Source of the DNA: Bacteroidota bacterium
Lineage (GTDB): Bacteria; Bacteroidota; Ignavibacteria; UBA10030; SZUA-254
Direction of reading: 5' to 3'
DNA: 64,000 nucleotides
Assembly (NCBI GenBank): GCA_020056225.1
Contig: JAGVIE010000055.1
Coordinates: 62,001-126,000, forward strand
The notes below the pieces were generated by a model. It was not told where the DNA came from. It ran no database searches and saw nothing but the letters and a program-made list of their open reading frames with translations. Shown one piece after another: positions 18,335 through 27,760 of the stretch (positions are counted from its first letter, which is position 1; every line of letters begins with the position of its first letter). The translations under genes were made by a program, and so were the position numbers.

Positions 18335-19725
18335 GGCGATTTTCAAAAAATTTTCTATTCATAATTGGAAGCGATATTGCACGCAGGGTCTTGGGATTTT
18401 TCACAATAGCTTATCTTGCAAGAAAAGTCGGCGTTGAAGGATTTGGCGTTTTGAATATCGGATTCACTGTACTCTCTTATGCTCTTATGATGAGTTCGGT
18501 TGGATTGAGTTCATTCGGTGCGCGCGCGGTAGCGCGTGGTGAATCGTCGGGTTTGGTAAATACGGTAATCACTATCCGATCTATAACATCATTCGTCGCC
18601 TTTATTATTGTCTCCTTGGTGGCGGTTATATTAATACCCAACGAAACAATGGCGATACTAATGGTTGTATTTTGTCTATCTCTGTTCCCAAATGTATTTC
18701 TTCTTGATTGGTATTTTCAAGGCAAAGAAAAAATGGGGATAATAGGTGCCGGACGCACAATTTCCGCTGCGCTTTATCTGGGTTTCATCTTATTGTTTGT
18801 TCACACTGCTTCAGATCTGATTTGGGTAGCGGTAGCGGCTGTAATTGGTGATGTTACTTCAGCAGTTATAGTGTGGAGATATTATCGCCTGCATGAGTGT
18901 AATCAGCGAATAACGTTGTCACTTTTAGGATGGAAATCTTTGATCGCGCAGGCTCTTCCGCTTGGCGGCGGTTCGATACTCGGGGCTGTCAGCATTAATT
19001 TACCGATTATTGTTATCGGAATAATTTTAGGAAGCAGCGACGCGGGGATTTATAGTGCAGCCAGTAAACTAATATTTTTTCTTCTGATGATTGACAGAGT
19101 GCTGGCAACCTTGTTGCTGCCGGCTTCATCACGCCTCAATGCTCAATCGCCCGAACTGTTTTCTTCCCGTCTTCGTCTTGCGATCAAGTGGATTTTAATA
19201 ACAACATTACCGATTTGTATCGGCGGGGCGATTATTTCAGATAAACTAATACCCGTAGTATTCGGTGTACAGTATTATGAAGCAGTGAATGTATTCAAGG
19301 TACTGATATGGTATTTTTTGTTTACCATGCTTAATACTATTTATACTTCCGGCTTGATCGCTGTCGGACGAGAAAAGACATATGCTGTCGTTATGTTTAT
19401 AAGTCTTCTACTTAATACAGTTTCGATTATTGCGTGTACAATATTATTTGGCATTGCCGGCTCGGCTGCTGCTATCGTTGTGTCGGAGGCAATAACGTTA
19501 TTTATAATGCGCAACCGGTTAGAACAGGTTATGCATATTCAGGCGCCAGGTGCAATTTTCCAAATTATTATTTCTTCTGTAATCATGGGAGGAGTTCTCA
19601 TATTTCTACCACCGATGAATGTTTTCGTATTGATTTTAATCGGCGCGATCATATACACCGGATTACTTTTCGCAACCAAAGCAATTAGATATGCAGAAAT
19701 AGCCCGCATATTGGAGCACATATGA
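18331..19725 (+). CDS. Wzx-like polysaccharide flippase (MOP superfamily)
   Basis: 464 residues with 12-14 predicted transmembrane helices and the N-terminal signature of Wzx/RfbX proteins (SDIARRVLGFFTIAYLARK, then GFGVLNIGFTVLSY). Such proteins move undecaprenyl-linked repeat units from the cytoplasmic to the periplasmic face. The gene overlaps both its upstream glycosyltransferase and its downstream deacetylase by ATGA, so the three are made as one translational unit. No Wzy polymerase is evident in the cluster, so the glycan may be short or polymerised elsewhere. Confidence 0.85.
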   Translation: MRRFSKNFLFIIGSDIARRVLGFFTIAYLARKVGVEGFGVLNIGFTVLSYALMMSSVGLSSFGARAVARGESSGLVNTVITIRSITSFVAFIIVSLVAVILIPNETMAILMVVFCLSLFPNVFLLDWYFQGKEKMGIIGAGRTISAALYLGFILLFVHTASDLIWVAVAAVIGDVTSAVIVWRYYRLHECNQRITLSLLGWKSLIAQALPLGGGSILGAVSINLPIIVIGIILGSSDAGIYSAASKLIFFLLMIDRVLATLLLPASSRLNAQSPELFSSRLRLAIKWILITTLPICIGGAIISDKLIPVVFGVQYYEAVNVFKVLIWYFLFTMLNTIYTSGLIAVGREKTYAVVMFISLLLNTVSIIACTILFGIAGSAAAIVVSEAITLFIMRNRLEQVMHIQAPGAIFQIIISSVIMGGVLIFLPPMNVFVLILIGAIIYTGLLFATKAIRYAEIARILEHI

Positions 19726-21284
19726 TAGTGTCTCACAGGATAGGAATATTAGGAAAGAATCTGCACGGATGGCAATTGTTGTTGGAACAGGAAGGGGTCA
19801 CTTATATAGTGAATCCCATCGATTACTCTCTGCATGATTTGAGTGCGGTGATTATAAGCGATACAGCAGATATACATGATGTGCAATTCATACTGAATTA
19901 TTTGTCGGGCGGTGGGGCAATACTATGTTCAGCAAAAATATATTCTCAAATTAGCGGCAAGAGATGTAAAGAGACATTCATCAGATATCTTATCGAGGAT
20001 AGTGATTCGATACTCGCCGGTATTGGAATGATGGATATCGGAGAGAATGCATCCTTACCACATGGTGCGAATACGATGCGTACTAACGACGGCAGATATG
20101 CTGTATTTGTCGGTGAGCTCGGCGGCGGGCATGTTGTTGTGCTGCCATTCGATGCGGGTGAATTAGCGTTAAATAGCAGATCAATGACAAAATCTTTTTA
20201 TTCCAACCATAAGAGATTGCCGTACGAGTTGGTATCAAAGATATCTAAAGGCAATCTTCTGAAACTTTTCTCACGCTCGCTTGAAATCCTCCATCATCGG
20301 CGTGGATTATCATATATGCATAAATGGTATTACCCAAAAGATGCCCCTTCGATTTTTTCCTTGCGGATCGATACCGATTATGCAAACCCGGAAGAGTTGA
20401 ACAAATTATACGACCTAATCAGAGAATTCGGTATTTCAGCGACGTGGTTCGTGGATGTAAAAAGTCAGCAGGAACATCTCAATGTGTTCAAGGAGATGGC
20501 TGGACAAGAAATCGGTATTCATGGTTATGAGCATCAGACTTACGATGACTATACAGCTAATAACCAAAATATTGCAAAGGCAATACAGATTTTCCGGATG
20601 AACGGACTTAATGCTAAATGTTTTTCGGCGCCATTCGGCAGATGGAACTCTGGCATTGCTAAAGCAATCGATGAATCCGGTTTTGTTTATTCTTCGGAAT
20701 TTTCATATGATTATGATAACGTACCATCGTATCCGTTTGTGGATGGAAAATTCTTAAAAACACTGCAAGTGCCTGTGTACCCGATTTCTATCGGGAGTTT
20801 ACGCAGGCAGGGATTCGATGAGAACGCAATGATCGATTATTTCCTGACTGTAATGGAAAAGAAAATATCCTATCGGGAACCGCTGTTTTTTTACCATCAC
20901 CCAAAGGATAAGCATAACACTGTTGTTGAGCAAATCTTCGATTATGTTTCCAGAAAAGAAATACAAAAGATCTCAATGATCGAATATGCTTATTGGTGGG
21001 AAAGGAGATGCGAACTTGGAATCGAAACAACACAGGAGCAAGACAAACTGAATATCAAAATATCAGGATCACCGGTTGAAGTCTGTATGCGCATAACCCG
21101 CCCGGATGGATCTGAGGCATTTACTCCTATTCAGCGTGAGATAAATCTTTCAGAATTACATTGGAAACAAAATCCATCGCCGGTGCGACCTCCGGTAGAT
21201 ATACATCGAATTCATAAATTCAATCCCTGGATACTTCTTCAAAAGTTTGAAGACAATACAATCGGTAAGATTAAGCGTCTATGA
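19722..21284 (+). CDS. polysaccharide deacetylase-like (NodB) protein
   Basis: 520 residues. Residues ~210-400 form a NodB homology domain: FSLRIDTDYANPEE supplies the catalytic and metal-binding aspartates, and GIHGYEHQTYDDY the metal-binding histidines; APFGRW and the late FYHHP block complete the set. The first ~200 residues look like a class I glutamine-amidotransferase-like sensory fold (VIISDTADIHDVQF, LSGGGAILCSA), and the C-terminus is beta-rich. No signal peptide, so it may work on the cytosolic lipid-linked glycan before flipping. It is coupled by ATGA to the flippase. The activity (N- or O-deacetylation) is inferred. Confidence 0.75.
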   Translation: MIVSHRIGILGKNLHGWQLLLEQEGVTYIVNPIDYSLHDLSAVIISDTADIHDVQFILNYLSGGGAILCSAKIYSQISGKRCKETFIRYLIEDSDSILAGIGMMDIGENASLPHGANTMRTNDGRYAVFVGELGGGHVVVLPFDAGELALNSRSMTKSFYSNHKRLPYELVSKISKGNLLKLFSRSLEILHHRRGLSYMHKWYYPKDAPSIFSLRIDTDYANPEELNKLYDLIREFGISATWFVDVKSQQEHLNVFKEMAGQEIGIHGYEHQTYDDYTANNQNIAKAIQIFRMNGLNAKCFSAPFGRWNSGIAKAIDESGFVYSSEFSYDYDNVPSYPFVDGKFLKTLQVPVYPISIGSLRRQGFDENAMIDYFLTVMEKKISYREPLFFYHHPKDKHNTVVEQIFDYVSRKEIQKISMIEYAYWWERRCELGIETTQEQDKLNIKISGSPVEVCMRITRPDGSEAFTPIQREINLSELHWKQNPSPVRPPVDIHRIHKFNPWILLQKFEDNTIGKIKRL

Positions 21285-21342
21285 GAAATTATCATTATAA
21301 TGTTCTGAGGATATTCACAATCAGGCATAGGGAATTATATTT

Positions 21343-22380
21343 ATGAACGTTTGTCTTGCATCTTATCAATCGGTCATGATTTTGAAGGGTGGACCCCGCA
21401 CCCAGATACTTCATACGAAGCGCGGTCTTGAAAAGCTTGGAGTGAATGTTGTTCTTTTTGAATCATGGCAGGATTTTCCCAAAGATAAAATTGATCTCGT
21501 TCATTTTTTCGGTGCAAACATCGGTACGTATCATCTTGCGCGCGAGATATCGAAGTTGAATATACCCATAGTTGTAAGCCCGATATTTTATTCGTTGCAC
21601 AATCCACAATATCTTCGGATCGCTTTAACGCTTAACCGCCTCATCCGGAAATTCTATAAAGGATTGTGGATGGACTACGGTATAATGGCTGATATTTGTT
21701 CATGGGCAAGTGCGGTTCTTCCGAATACGACTGATGAAGGACAATTACTTCAAGATGGAATTGGTGTTTCAGGTGACAGAATAACTGTTATCCCCAATGG
21801 TGTCGATGAGCGGTTCTATAATTCAGATAAATCAATCTTCGAGAATAAATATGGTGTAAAGAATTTTATCTTGAATGTGGGGCATGTAGGTCCGGAGCGA
21901 AAGAATGTATTGAACCTTATCCGCGCTCTGAAGTCTATCGATGTTCCTGCAGTTATAATCGGACGTATAGAAAATAACCGGAGCGGGCGGGCATGTATGG
22001 ATGAAGCTATGGAGAATCCCCGGCTGATGATACTTGATTCAATTCCCAACGACTCCGATTTGCTGGCATCGGCATATGCGGCTTGCGATGTGTTTGCGCT
22101 TCCATCATTGTTTGAAACGCCGGGTATCGCAGCACTTGAGGCGGCGCTTGCCGGAGCGAAAATTGTCATTACGAAATATGGCGGCACTAAGGAATATTTT
22201 CAATCTCACGCTGAGTATGTCGATCCGGCATCGGTCGAAGATATCAGGCGAGGCATTCTTCATTCGATGGGAAAAAAGAAAGACGATGAATTACGGATAC
22301 ATATAAAAAATAATTACCTTTGGGATGTCGTTGCCCAAAAAACACTTAAAGTTTACGAACGCGTTCTTGCTAAAAAATAA
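21343..22380 (+). CDS. GT4 family glycosyltransferase
   Basis: 345 residues, GT-B fold. The N-terminal half has GGPRTQILHTKRGLEKLG; the C-terminal half has ILNVGHVGPERKNVLNLIRAL and the EX7E motif LFETPGIAALEAALAGA. It is the last glycosyltransferase in the cluster, 58 bases after the deacetylase and 10 bases before a lipoprotein gene. It is expected to build the same surface glycan; donor and acceptor are unknown. Confidence 0.83.
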   Translation: MNVCLASYQSVMILKGGPRTQILHTKRGLEKLGVNVVLFESWQDFPKDKIDLVHFFGANIGTYHLAREISKLNIPIVVSPIFYSLHNPQYLRIALTLNRLIRKFYKGLWMDYGIMADICSWASAVLPNTTDEGQLLQDGIGVSGDRITVIPNGVDERFYNSDKSIFENKYGVKNFILNVGHVGPERKNVLNLIRALKSIDVPAVIIGRIENNRSGRACMDEAMENPRLMILDSIPNDSDLLASAYAACDVFALPSLFETPGIAALEAALAGAKIVITKYGGTKEYFQSHAEYVDPASVEDIRRGILHSMGKKKDDELRIHIKNNYLWDVVAQKTLKVYERVLAKK

Positions 22381-22390
22381 TACGATCATC

Positions 22391-23185
22391 ATGCCTAATA
22401 TTCTAAAAAATATAAAGTGGTTTCTTATCGGCATTGTTGTGCTTGTTTCGGGCTGTTCGATCTCGCCGCTCAGTCGGTATCCCGATTTTCCTGAAAAGAA
22501 AAAAGAGATCACGTCGACTTTTATTCTGTCTGATTTTGTACTTATGGAAGCTGTTGCCGGTGATACTGTAAAAATTGATGTACCCGAAACAAAGCGGTAC
22601 GCAAAAGCCTGCATGGATTATTTTGCGGGGAAACTGAACGAGAAGGAGTTGCATGTTGACCGTGCGGTTCTATCGTCGGTTGGATTGTTGATGGATCGGA
22701 ATAAAAAAAATCCGGTGATCCGATCGGTCGAAGATAAACAGTCGGATGTCAGTCAATTATACATGGAATACCCACCGTATTTTGAGCACGAAGTATTTTC
22801 CCGTGACACGATTTTATCCCAATTGTTGAGGATAGTATACTCTTCTTTACTCGGTTATGAAAAAAGCAAGGATGAAACTTCCCAAAATATTCCTGCCGCT
22901 GTCCACTTAGGCAAAGCGTTCGGCAGCAGGATAATGGCTGTTGTTTTTGGGATCGGATACGATTCTCCGGTTTCATATCGAGCGGCAGTTGAAAGAGCTT
23001 CTCCAAAAAATAAATATGAAACAATCTCATTCGATCCGGTAACACAATTCACGATCATGTTCTACCTCATTGATGTTGAAACGGGAGATATCATCTGGGA
23101 TGACAGAGCATTTATGCAGGGTGGTACGATCAACATGAACAAGCTTACGGGCATGGTCGATAAAATCGTCGCTGAGCTGCCATAA
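22391..23185 (+). CDS. putative lipoprotein, function unknown
   Basis: 264 residues beginning with a short hydrophobic segment and lipobox VSGC near residue 20. The frame extends back to 22325 inside the previous gene, but the signal sequence only makes sense from the ATG at 22391. The body is alpha/beta (YMEYPPYFEHEVF, IMAVVFGIGYDSP, FYLIDVETGDIIWDDRA), the last part resembling the strand order of curli-assembly-like or GNA1162-like lipoproteins that report a value computed per call. No enzyme motif. It lies 10 bases after the glycosyltransferase and so is probably part of the glycan transcription unit. Confidence 0.65.
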   Translation: MPNILKNIKWFLIGIVVLVSGCSISPLSRYPDFPEKKKEITSTFILSDFVLMEAVAGDTVKIDVPETKRYAKACMDYFAGKLNEKELHVDRAVLSSVGLLMDRNKKNPVIRSVEDKQSDVSQLYMEYPPYFEHEVFSRDTILSQLLRIVYSSLLGYEKSKDETSQNIPAAVHLGKAFGSRIMAVVFGIGYDSPVSYRAAVERASPKNKYETISFDPVTQFTIMFYLIDVETGDIIWDDRAFMQGGTINMNKLTGMVDKIVAELP

Positions 23186-23209
23186 AATATAATTTAGAAC
23201 GGAAGATAT

Positions 23210-24220
23210 ATGAAAATGCGATTACTTGGGAATTCGGGACTAAAAGTAACCGAGTTATGTTTCGGTACGATGACGTTTGGCGGAACTTCGTACTGGGGAA
23301 CTATCGGTAAACAAACTCAACAAGAAGCTGACCGGCTTGTTCAAATGGCAATAGACGGCGGCATAAATTTTTTTGATACAGCCGATATTTATTCGGATGG
23401 AATCGCCGAACAAATGCTCGGCAATGCGCTTGGTTCGAAACGGAAGGATATTGTTCTTGCAACAAAAGTTCGCGGAAGAATGGGAACCGGACCCAACGAT
23501 GTCGGTCTTTCACGTCATCACATTATTGAAGGATGCAATGCAAGCTTGAAGCGTTTAGGAACCGATTATATAGATTTATATCAGGTTCATAACTGGGATC
23601 ATCTGACACCACTCGAAGAAACGATGTGCGCATTGGATGATTTAGTCCGTACCGGTAAGGTGAGATATATCGGATGTTCAAACTTCACCGGATGGCAGTT
23701 AATGAAGTCTTTGGTAATTTCCGAGAAGTATGGTTACGCCAGATTTATCACAATCCAATCGTATTATTCACTCATTGCTCGCGACCTGGAATATGAAATC
23801 GTTCCTCTCTGTCTCGACCAGAAATTAGGTATAATGCCGTGGAGTCCTCTTGCCGGAGGTTTCCTGACCGGTAAGTACAGACGCGGAAAACCTCGTCCTG
23901 CGGGTGCACGACGCAGTAATCCGGTAGGAAATTTTTTGCAGTTCGATGAAGAAAAAGGTTATGACATTATAGATGAACTTGACCGGATTGCAAAAAGGCA
24001 TGATAAGACTATTAGTCAAACAGCTTTGAATTATTTATTGCGTAAGCCTGCGGTATCATCTATCGTTATCGGTGCAAGAACACCCGAACATTTAGCGGAT
24101 AACCTGAAAAGTACGGAATGGGAATTGACCCCCGAAGAAGTTGCCCGGCTGGATGAAATCAGTAAGCCCCCGCGTGTGTATCCGTATTGGATGCAGGATT
24201 TTATGCGCAGTGAACGTTAA
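23210..24220 (+). CDS. aldo/keto reductase
   Basis: 336-residue NADPH-dependent oxidoreductase with a TIM-barrel fold. The catalytic tetrad is visible: Asp56 and Tyr61 in FFDTADIYSDG, Lys86 in LATKVRGR and His in LYQVHNWDH. C-terminal cofactor-binding residues occur in SSIVIGARTPEHLADNL. The sequence resembles the YajO/YghZ/Tas branch acting on small aldehydes and ketones. Cytosolic, no signal peptide. It sits 24 bases after the lipoprotein gene but has no obvious link to glycan synthesis; a terminator-like hairpin follows. Confidence 0.88.
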   Translation: MKMRLLGNSGLKVTELCFGTMTFGGTSYWGTIGKQTQQEADRLVQMAIDGGINFFDTADIYSDGIAEQMLGNALGSKRKDIVLATKVRGRMGTGPNDVGLSRHHIIEGCNASLKRLGTDYIDLYQVHNWDHLTPLEETMCALDDLVRTGKVRYIGCSNFTGWQLMKSLVISEKYGYARFITIQSYYSLIARDLEYEIVPLCLDQKLGIMPWSPLAGGFLTGKYRRGKPRPAGARRSNPVGNFLQFDEEKGYDIIDELDRIAKRHDKTISQTALNYLLRKPAVSSIVIGARTPEHLADNLKSTEWELTPEEVARLDEISKPPRVYPYWMQDFMRSER

Positions 24221-24223
24221 GAT

Positions 24224-24250
24224 GTAGTGCGATGAGTCTCATCGCTCTAC
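24224..24250 (+). terminator. hairpin terminator after the aldo/keto reductase
   Basis: GTAGTGCGATGA pairs with TCATCGCTCTAC around a three-base loop with one mismatch, followed by AATAGATATTTTATT. The T-run is interrupted, so efficiency is uncertain. Confidence 0.5.
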
Positions 24251-24280
24251 AATAGATATTTTATTCTGAAAGGTATTATT

Positions 24281-25693
24281 ATGAAATCACGAACATTGTC
24301 TTATCTTCTTATCCTCCTTATCCTCACAGCATCCGGTATGATAGCTCAAACCGAGTTTCCCGGTCACTGGGAAGGCGCAATATCCATTATGGGAGCAGAG
24401 TTAGGAATAAAGGTCGATATCAAATCGGAAGCCGATTCATTCAAAGCATCCATCGATATCCCGATGCAGAATGCCATCGGGTTGCCGCTGAAGAATGTAT
24501 CGTTCAAGCCGCCGAAAGTTTACTTCGAGCTTCCCGCCGGTCCCGGAATTGCAATCTTTGACGGCGAGATGAAAGGCGACAGCATGATCGGAGATTTTTC
24601 GCAGGCAGGCGCAAAGGGAAAATTTTATTTGATAAAGGGAACAGCAACGAAAACAGCTGCACCTGTAGAACCTCCGCCGCCGTACAAAGAGGAAGAAGTG
24701 AAAATTCATAATGGAGATATTACTTTAGCAGGGACGTTGTCGCTCCCCGTTACGGCGGGTCCATATCCGGCGGTCGTTCTTATCACCGGAAGCGGTGCCC
24801 AGAACCGTGATGAGGAAGTTATGGGTTTTAAACCGTTCAAATTGATTGCCGATTATCTCACGCGGAGCGGTATCGCCGTATTGCGGTGCGATGACAGAGG
24901 TGTTGGCGGTTCCACCGGCAGTATGGAAAAAGCGACGGGAGAGGATTTCGCGAACGATGCGGAAGCGCAGGTGAAATATCTGCTCACCCGCTCAGAAATT
25001 GATCACAAAAAGATTGGACTCCTCGGGCACAGCGAAGGCGGCATCATCGCTCCAATGGTAGCGGCACGTTTCAAAGATATTGCATTCATCGTCTTAATGG
25101 CTGGACCGGCTGTTACAGGCGATAAGATTATCTCCAAACAGATCGACATTCTCATGCGTGCGGGTGGAGCGACGGAAACTGAAATTAAAACCGAATTAGC
25201 GCGGCAAGAGCAGGTGTATAAGGTTGTCCGGACGAATAAAGGTTGGGAGGAATTGAGATTGGAATTGCAGAAAGATGCAAAAGAGAGTCTCAATAAGATG
25301 ACTGCTGAAGAACGCAAAGCAATTGGAGACGAGGAGAAATTGATTAATACAAGCACGGACGCGAAAATAAAGGGTGCAAAGAGTCCGTGGTTTAAATATT
25401 TCATCGATTTCGATCCGGCGAAGCAATTGGAGAAAGTGAAGTGCCCGGTGCTCGGATTGTTCGGTGAGTTAGACATGCAGGTTCCGCTCGATTTGAATAA
25501 AGAACCGATAGAAAAAGTTTTCAAGAAATCCGGCAACAAAGATTACACAATTCATGTTTTCCCAAAAGCCAATCATCTTTTTCAGGAAGCTGTTACAGGC
25601 AATCCGGCGGAGTACGCGACGTTGAAGAAAGAGTTTGTGCCGGGATTTATGGAGATGATTTCGGATTGGATTGCTAAGAGAGTGAAGATGTAA
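24281..25693 (+). CDS. exported alpha/beta hydrolase
   Basis: 470 residues. Signal peptide 1-23 ending MIAQ. Residues ~25-125 form a beta-rich N-terminal domain seen in Bacteroidota periplasmic hydrolases. From ~140 there is an alpha/beta-hydrolase domain with oxyanion region ITGSGAQNRDEE, nucleophile Ser in GHSEGG (~250), acid Asp in GELDMQVP (~398) and His in KANHLFQ (~430). It is probably a periplasmic esterase or acyl-peptide hydrolase-like enzyme; the substrate is unknown. GAAAGG precedes the ATG. It appears monocistronic. The 150 bases after it hold no gene. Confidence 0.82.
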   Translation: MKSRTLSYLLILLILTASGMIAQTEFPGHWEGAISIMGAELGIKVDIKSEADSFKASIDIPMQNAIGLPLKNVSFKPPKVYFELPAGPGIAIFDGEMKGDSMIGDFSQAGAKGKFYLIKGTATKTAAPVEPPPPYKEEEVKIHNGDITLAGTLSLPVTAGPYPAVVLITGSGAQNRDEEVMGFKPFKLIADYLTRSGIAVLRCDDRGVGGSTGSMEKATGEDFANDAEAQVKYLLTRSEIDHKKIGLLGHSEGGIIAPMVAARFKDIAFIVLMAGPAVTGDKIISKQIDILMRAGGATETEIKTELARQEQVYKVVRTNKGWEELRLELQKDAKESLNKMTAEERKAIGDEEKLINTSTDAKIKGAKSPWFKYFIDFDPAKQLEKVKCPVLGLFGELDMQVPLDLNKEPIEKVFKKSGNKDYTIHVFPKANHLFQEAVTGNPAEYATLKKEFVPGFMEMISDWIAKRVKM

Positions 25694-25843
25694 TTATAAA
25701 GGATAGTAGTGTGGGTTGGGGGCGGGGTTTGGTATCACTGAGGTAGCGGTTGTTGAAGCTGACAAGAAATTTTTGTATGTTTAATGCAATATTCGTCAAC
25801 GGAAAGGGTAAGACAATATTAACTAATTTAATAAGGAGGAAAA

Positions 25844-26224
25844 ATGAACTCTAATCTTCAGTACTGGCGACGTCGTTTGTATCTATTCGTTGCCTGCCTT
25901 TTTTTTATTCTCGCTCTTCAGAGTTGCGGCATCTTCGACCGCATTACGTACTATGATACCACGACGTTTAAAAACCTGACGGAACTCAAACCGGAAGTTG
26001 GGATGCTGTATGAATCGTTTACGCAAAGCTCCCTCGATTCGCTCTGGTTACGTTCGGTGCGATTGAAACTAAGACAGATGTATGAGTATGAAAAAGGTAA
26101 AGGAGAGAAAAATACCGAGACCATTGAGCAAATGAAGATAATTACAGAGATGTTCGAGCGACATGTAGCCGATAGGTCGGGAAAAGGAATATGGGCAAAT
26201 GCCCATATGATGAACAACGTCTAG
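25844..26224 (+). CDS. small putative lipoprotein
   Basis: 126 residues. Basic start, hydrophobic segment ~13-26 and lipobox LQSC, so it is probably lipid-anchored. The rest is helical and charged (LRQMYEYEKGKGEKNTETIEQ), suggesting a coiled-coil or membrane-bound scaffold. A near-perfect TAAGGAGG site lies before the ATG. It is followed 77 bases later by another small helical protein, also with an AGGAGG site, so the two may form a small operon. I recognise no family. Confidence 0.6.
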   Translation: MNSNLQYWRRRLYLFVACLFFILALQSCGIFDRITYYDTTTFKNLTELKPEVGMLYESFTQSSLDSLWLRSVRLKLRQMYEYEKGKGEKNTETIEQMKIITEMFERHVADRSGKGIWANAHMMNNV

Positions 26225-26301
26225 AATATTACAGACGCCTTCGACACTGCTATTGAAACCGAATCATTAAAAAATAAAAACAAATAGGAGGAGTACATAC
26301 T

Positions 26302-26625
26302 ATGAAATGGGACGATTTTATTAAAGGAATTGTAGATGATGCTGGAACGCTTGCAAAGAACGAGCTTGTCGACCTCATCACCAACGCTGCCACAGATGGT
26401 GAAGCGTTTATCCAGAAGCAAGGACAAAAAATGAAGCGATATATCCAGCAACTTGCCGATGGAGAGATAACGAAGGATGAATTTCAGGGATATATGGTCG
26501 ATTTGCAGGATCTAATGAGAATGGAAGCACTGAAAATGAGTGTTGTAGCAAAAGCACGTGCACAACGGATTGCAGATGGTATTCAATCAATGATTATAGA
26601 CCGCCTTTTAAAACTGATCCCATAA
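26302..26625 (+). CDS. small helical protein, function unknown
   Basis: 107 residues, almost entirely amphipathic helix (NELVDLITNAATDGEAF, ITKDEFQGYMVDLQDLMRM). No signal peptide, metal or nucleotide motif. The ribosome-binding site TAGGAGGAG precedes the ATG. It lies directly upstream of the Dcm-GHKL-receiver-Vsr operon but is separated from it by a promoter, so it is probably not part of it. It may instead work with the lipoprotein at 25844. Confidence 0.55.
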   Translation: MKWDDFIKGIVDDAGTLAKNELVDLITNAATDGEAFIQKQGQKMKRYIQQLADGEITKDEFQGYMVDLQDLMRMEALKMSVVAKARAQRIADGIQSMIIDRLLKLIP

Positions 26626-26643
26626 AATCGCAAAAAGCAAGTA

Positions 26644-26672
26644 TTGAAGCAGAGCAAATATTTGTGTATAAT
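26644..26672 (+). promoter_or_regulatory. promoter for the Dcm-GHKL-receiver-Vsr operon
   Basis: TTGAAG (26644-26649) and TATAAT (26667-26672) are 17 bases apart. The predicted start of transcription is about 26679, only ~5 bases before the methyltransferase ATG at 26684, so the message would be nearly leaderless; no ribosome-binding site is visible. Confidence 0.5.
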
Positions 26673-26683
26673 ATTGGTGTTTA

Positions 26684-27760
26684 ATGAAAAAGCGGACTGT
26701 AAAATATCATCTTAAAGCTGTTGATTTCTTCTGTTCAATCGGTGGAATGACGACAGGCTTCCGACAAGCCGGGGTGGAAGTTATTGCAGGAATTGATTGT
26801 GACGCCACCTGCAAAGAGACTTATGAAATCAATAATAAGGGGAGTGAATTCATCCTTGCCGATATTAAGAAATTAACCTTTGAGGAATTTGATAAACTTG
26901 TCGATCTTCAAAAAGATGACGATACCCTAATTTTTATCGGTTGCAGCCCGTGTCAGTATTGGACAAAGATCAATACGACGAAAACAAAATCTGCGGAATC
27001 AAAAAACTTGTTGAAAGATTTTCAGCGTTTCATCGAACATTACAATCCGGGCTTTGTTGTTATTGAAAATGTCCCGGGCATACTTACAAAAATAAACGAA
27101 ACACCCCTGACGGAATTTTTACAATATCTCGATTCAAAAAAATATTCGTACGATAAAGGAATTATTAATGCATCGCATTATGGTGTGCCTCAAACGCGAA
27201 GAAGATTTATGCTCATCGCATCAAGGGTTACGGATAAAATCATACTACCACAACCTGACACAAGCAATATTCCTACAGTGAGGGACTTTATTGCCGTAGA
27301 GAATGGTTTCCCAAAAGTCCCTGCAGGCTACAACGATGAGACCGATTTTCTCCATACGGTAGCCGGACTATCAGATAAGAACATTGAGCGTTTGAAAAAG
27401 ACACCAAAGAACGGTGGTACAAGGTTAGCGTATGTGAATAATAAAAAATTTGCAATACCGTCGCATCATAAGAACAAAAGTTCATTTCGTGACGTCTATG
27501 GAAGAATCAGTTGGGATAAACCCGCTCCGACGCTTACAACAAAATTTTTAAGTATTTCAAACGGACGCTTTGCACATCCTGAACAAAATCGCGGACTTTC
27601 ATTGCGTGAAGGAGCTACGTTGCAAACATTTCATAAAACGTATAGATTTTTCGGTAATAGCATCGGCACGATAGCACGCCATATCGGGAATGCCGTTCCC
27701 CCCACACTTTCCCAAAAAATAGCAAAATCAATTCTAGAATCTTACGATGCCACAATTTAG
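26684..27760 (+). CDS. DNA cytosine-5 methyltransferase
   Basis: 358 residues with ordered m5C methylase motifs: I FFCSIGGMTTGF (SAM loop, ~15-26), IV GCSPCQYWT with catalytic Cys90, VI VIENVPG, VIII QTRRRFMLIA, a target-recognition region at ~200-300 and X GNAVPPTLSQKIAKSI at the end. It methylates C5 of cytosine in a specific duplex site that cannot be read from sequence. Motif IV has CSPC instead of the usual GPPC, a variant I associate with methylases in multi-gene systems rather than simple type II pairs. It is the first gene of the four-gene unit and overlaps the GHKL gene by 14 bases. No classic partner endonuclease follows; the nuclease of the unit is Vsr-like. Confidence 0.93.
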   Translation: MKKRTVKYHLKAVDFFCSIGGMTTGFRQAGVEVIAGIDCDATCKETYEINNKGSEFILADIKKLTFEEFDKLVDLQKDDDTLIFIGCSPCQYWTKINTTKTKSAESKNLLKDFQRFIEHYNPGFVVIENVPGILTKINETPLTEFLQYLDSKKYSYDKGIINASHYGVPQTRRRFMLIASRVTDKIILPQPDTSNIPTVRDFIAVENGFPKVPAGYNDETDFLHTVAGLSDKNIERLKKTPKNGGTRLAYVNNKKFAIPSHHKNKSSFRDVYGRISWDKPAPTLTTKFLSISNGRFAHPEQNRGLSLREGATLQTFHKTYRFFGNSIGTIARHIGNAVPPTLSQKIAKSILESYDATI

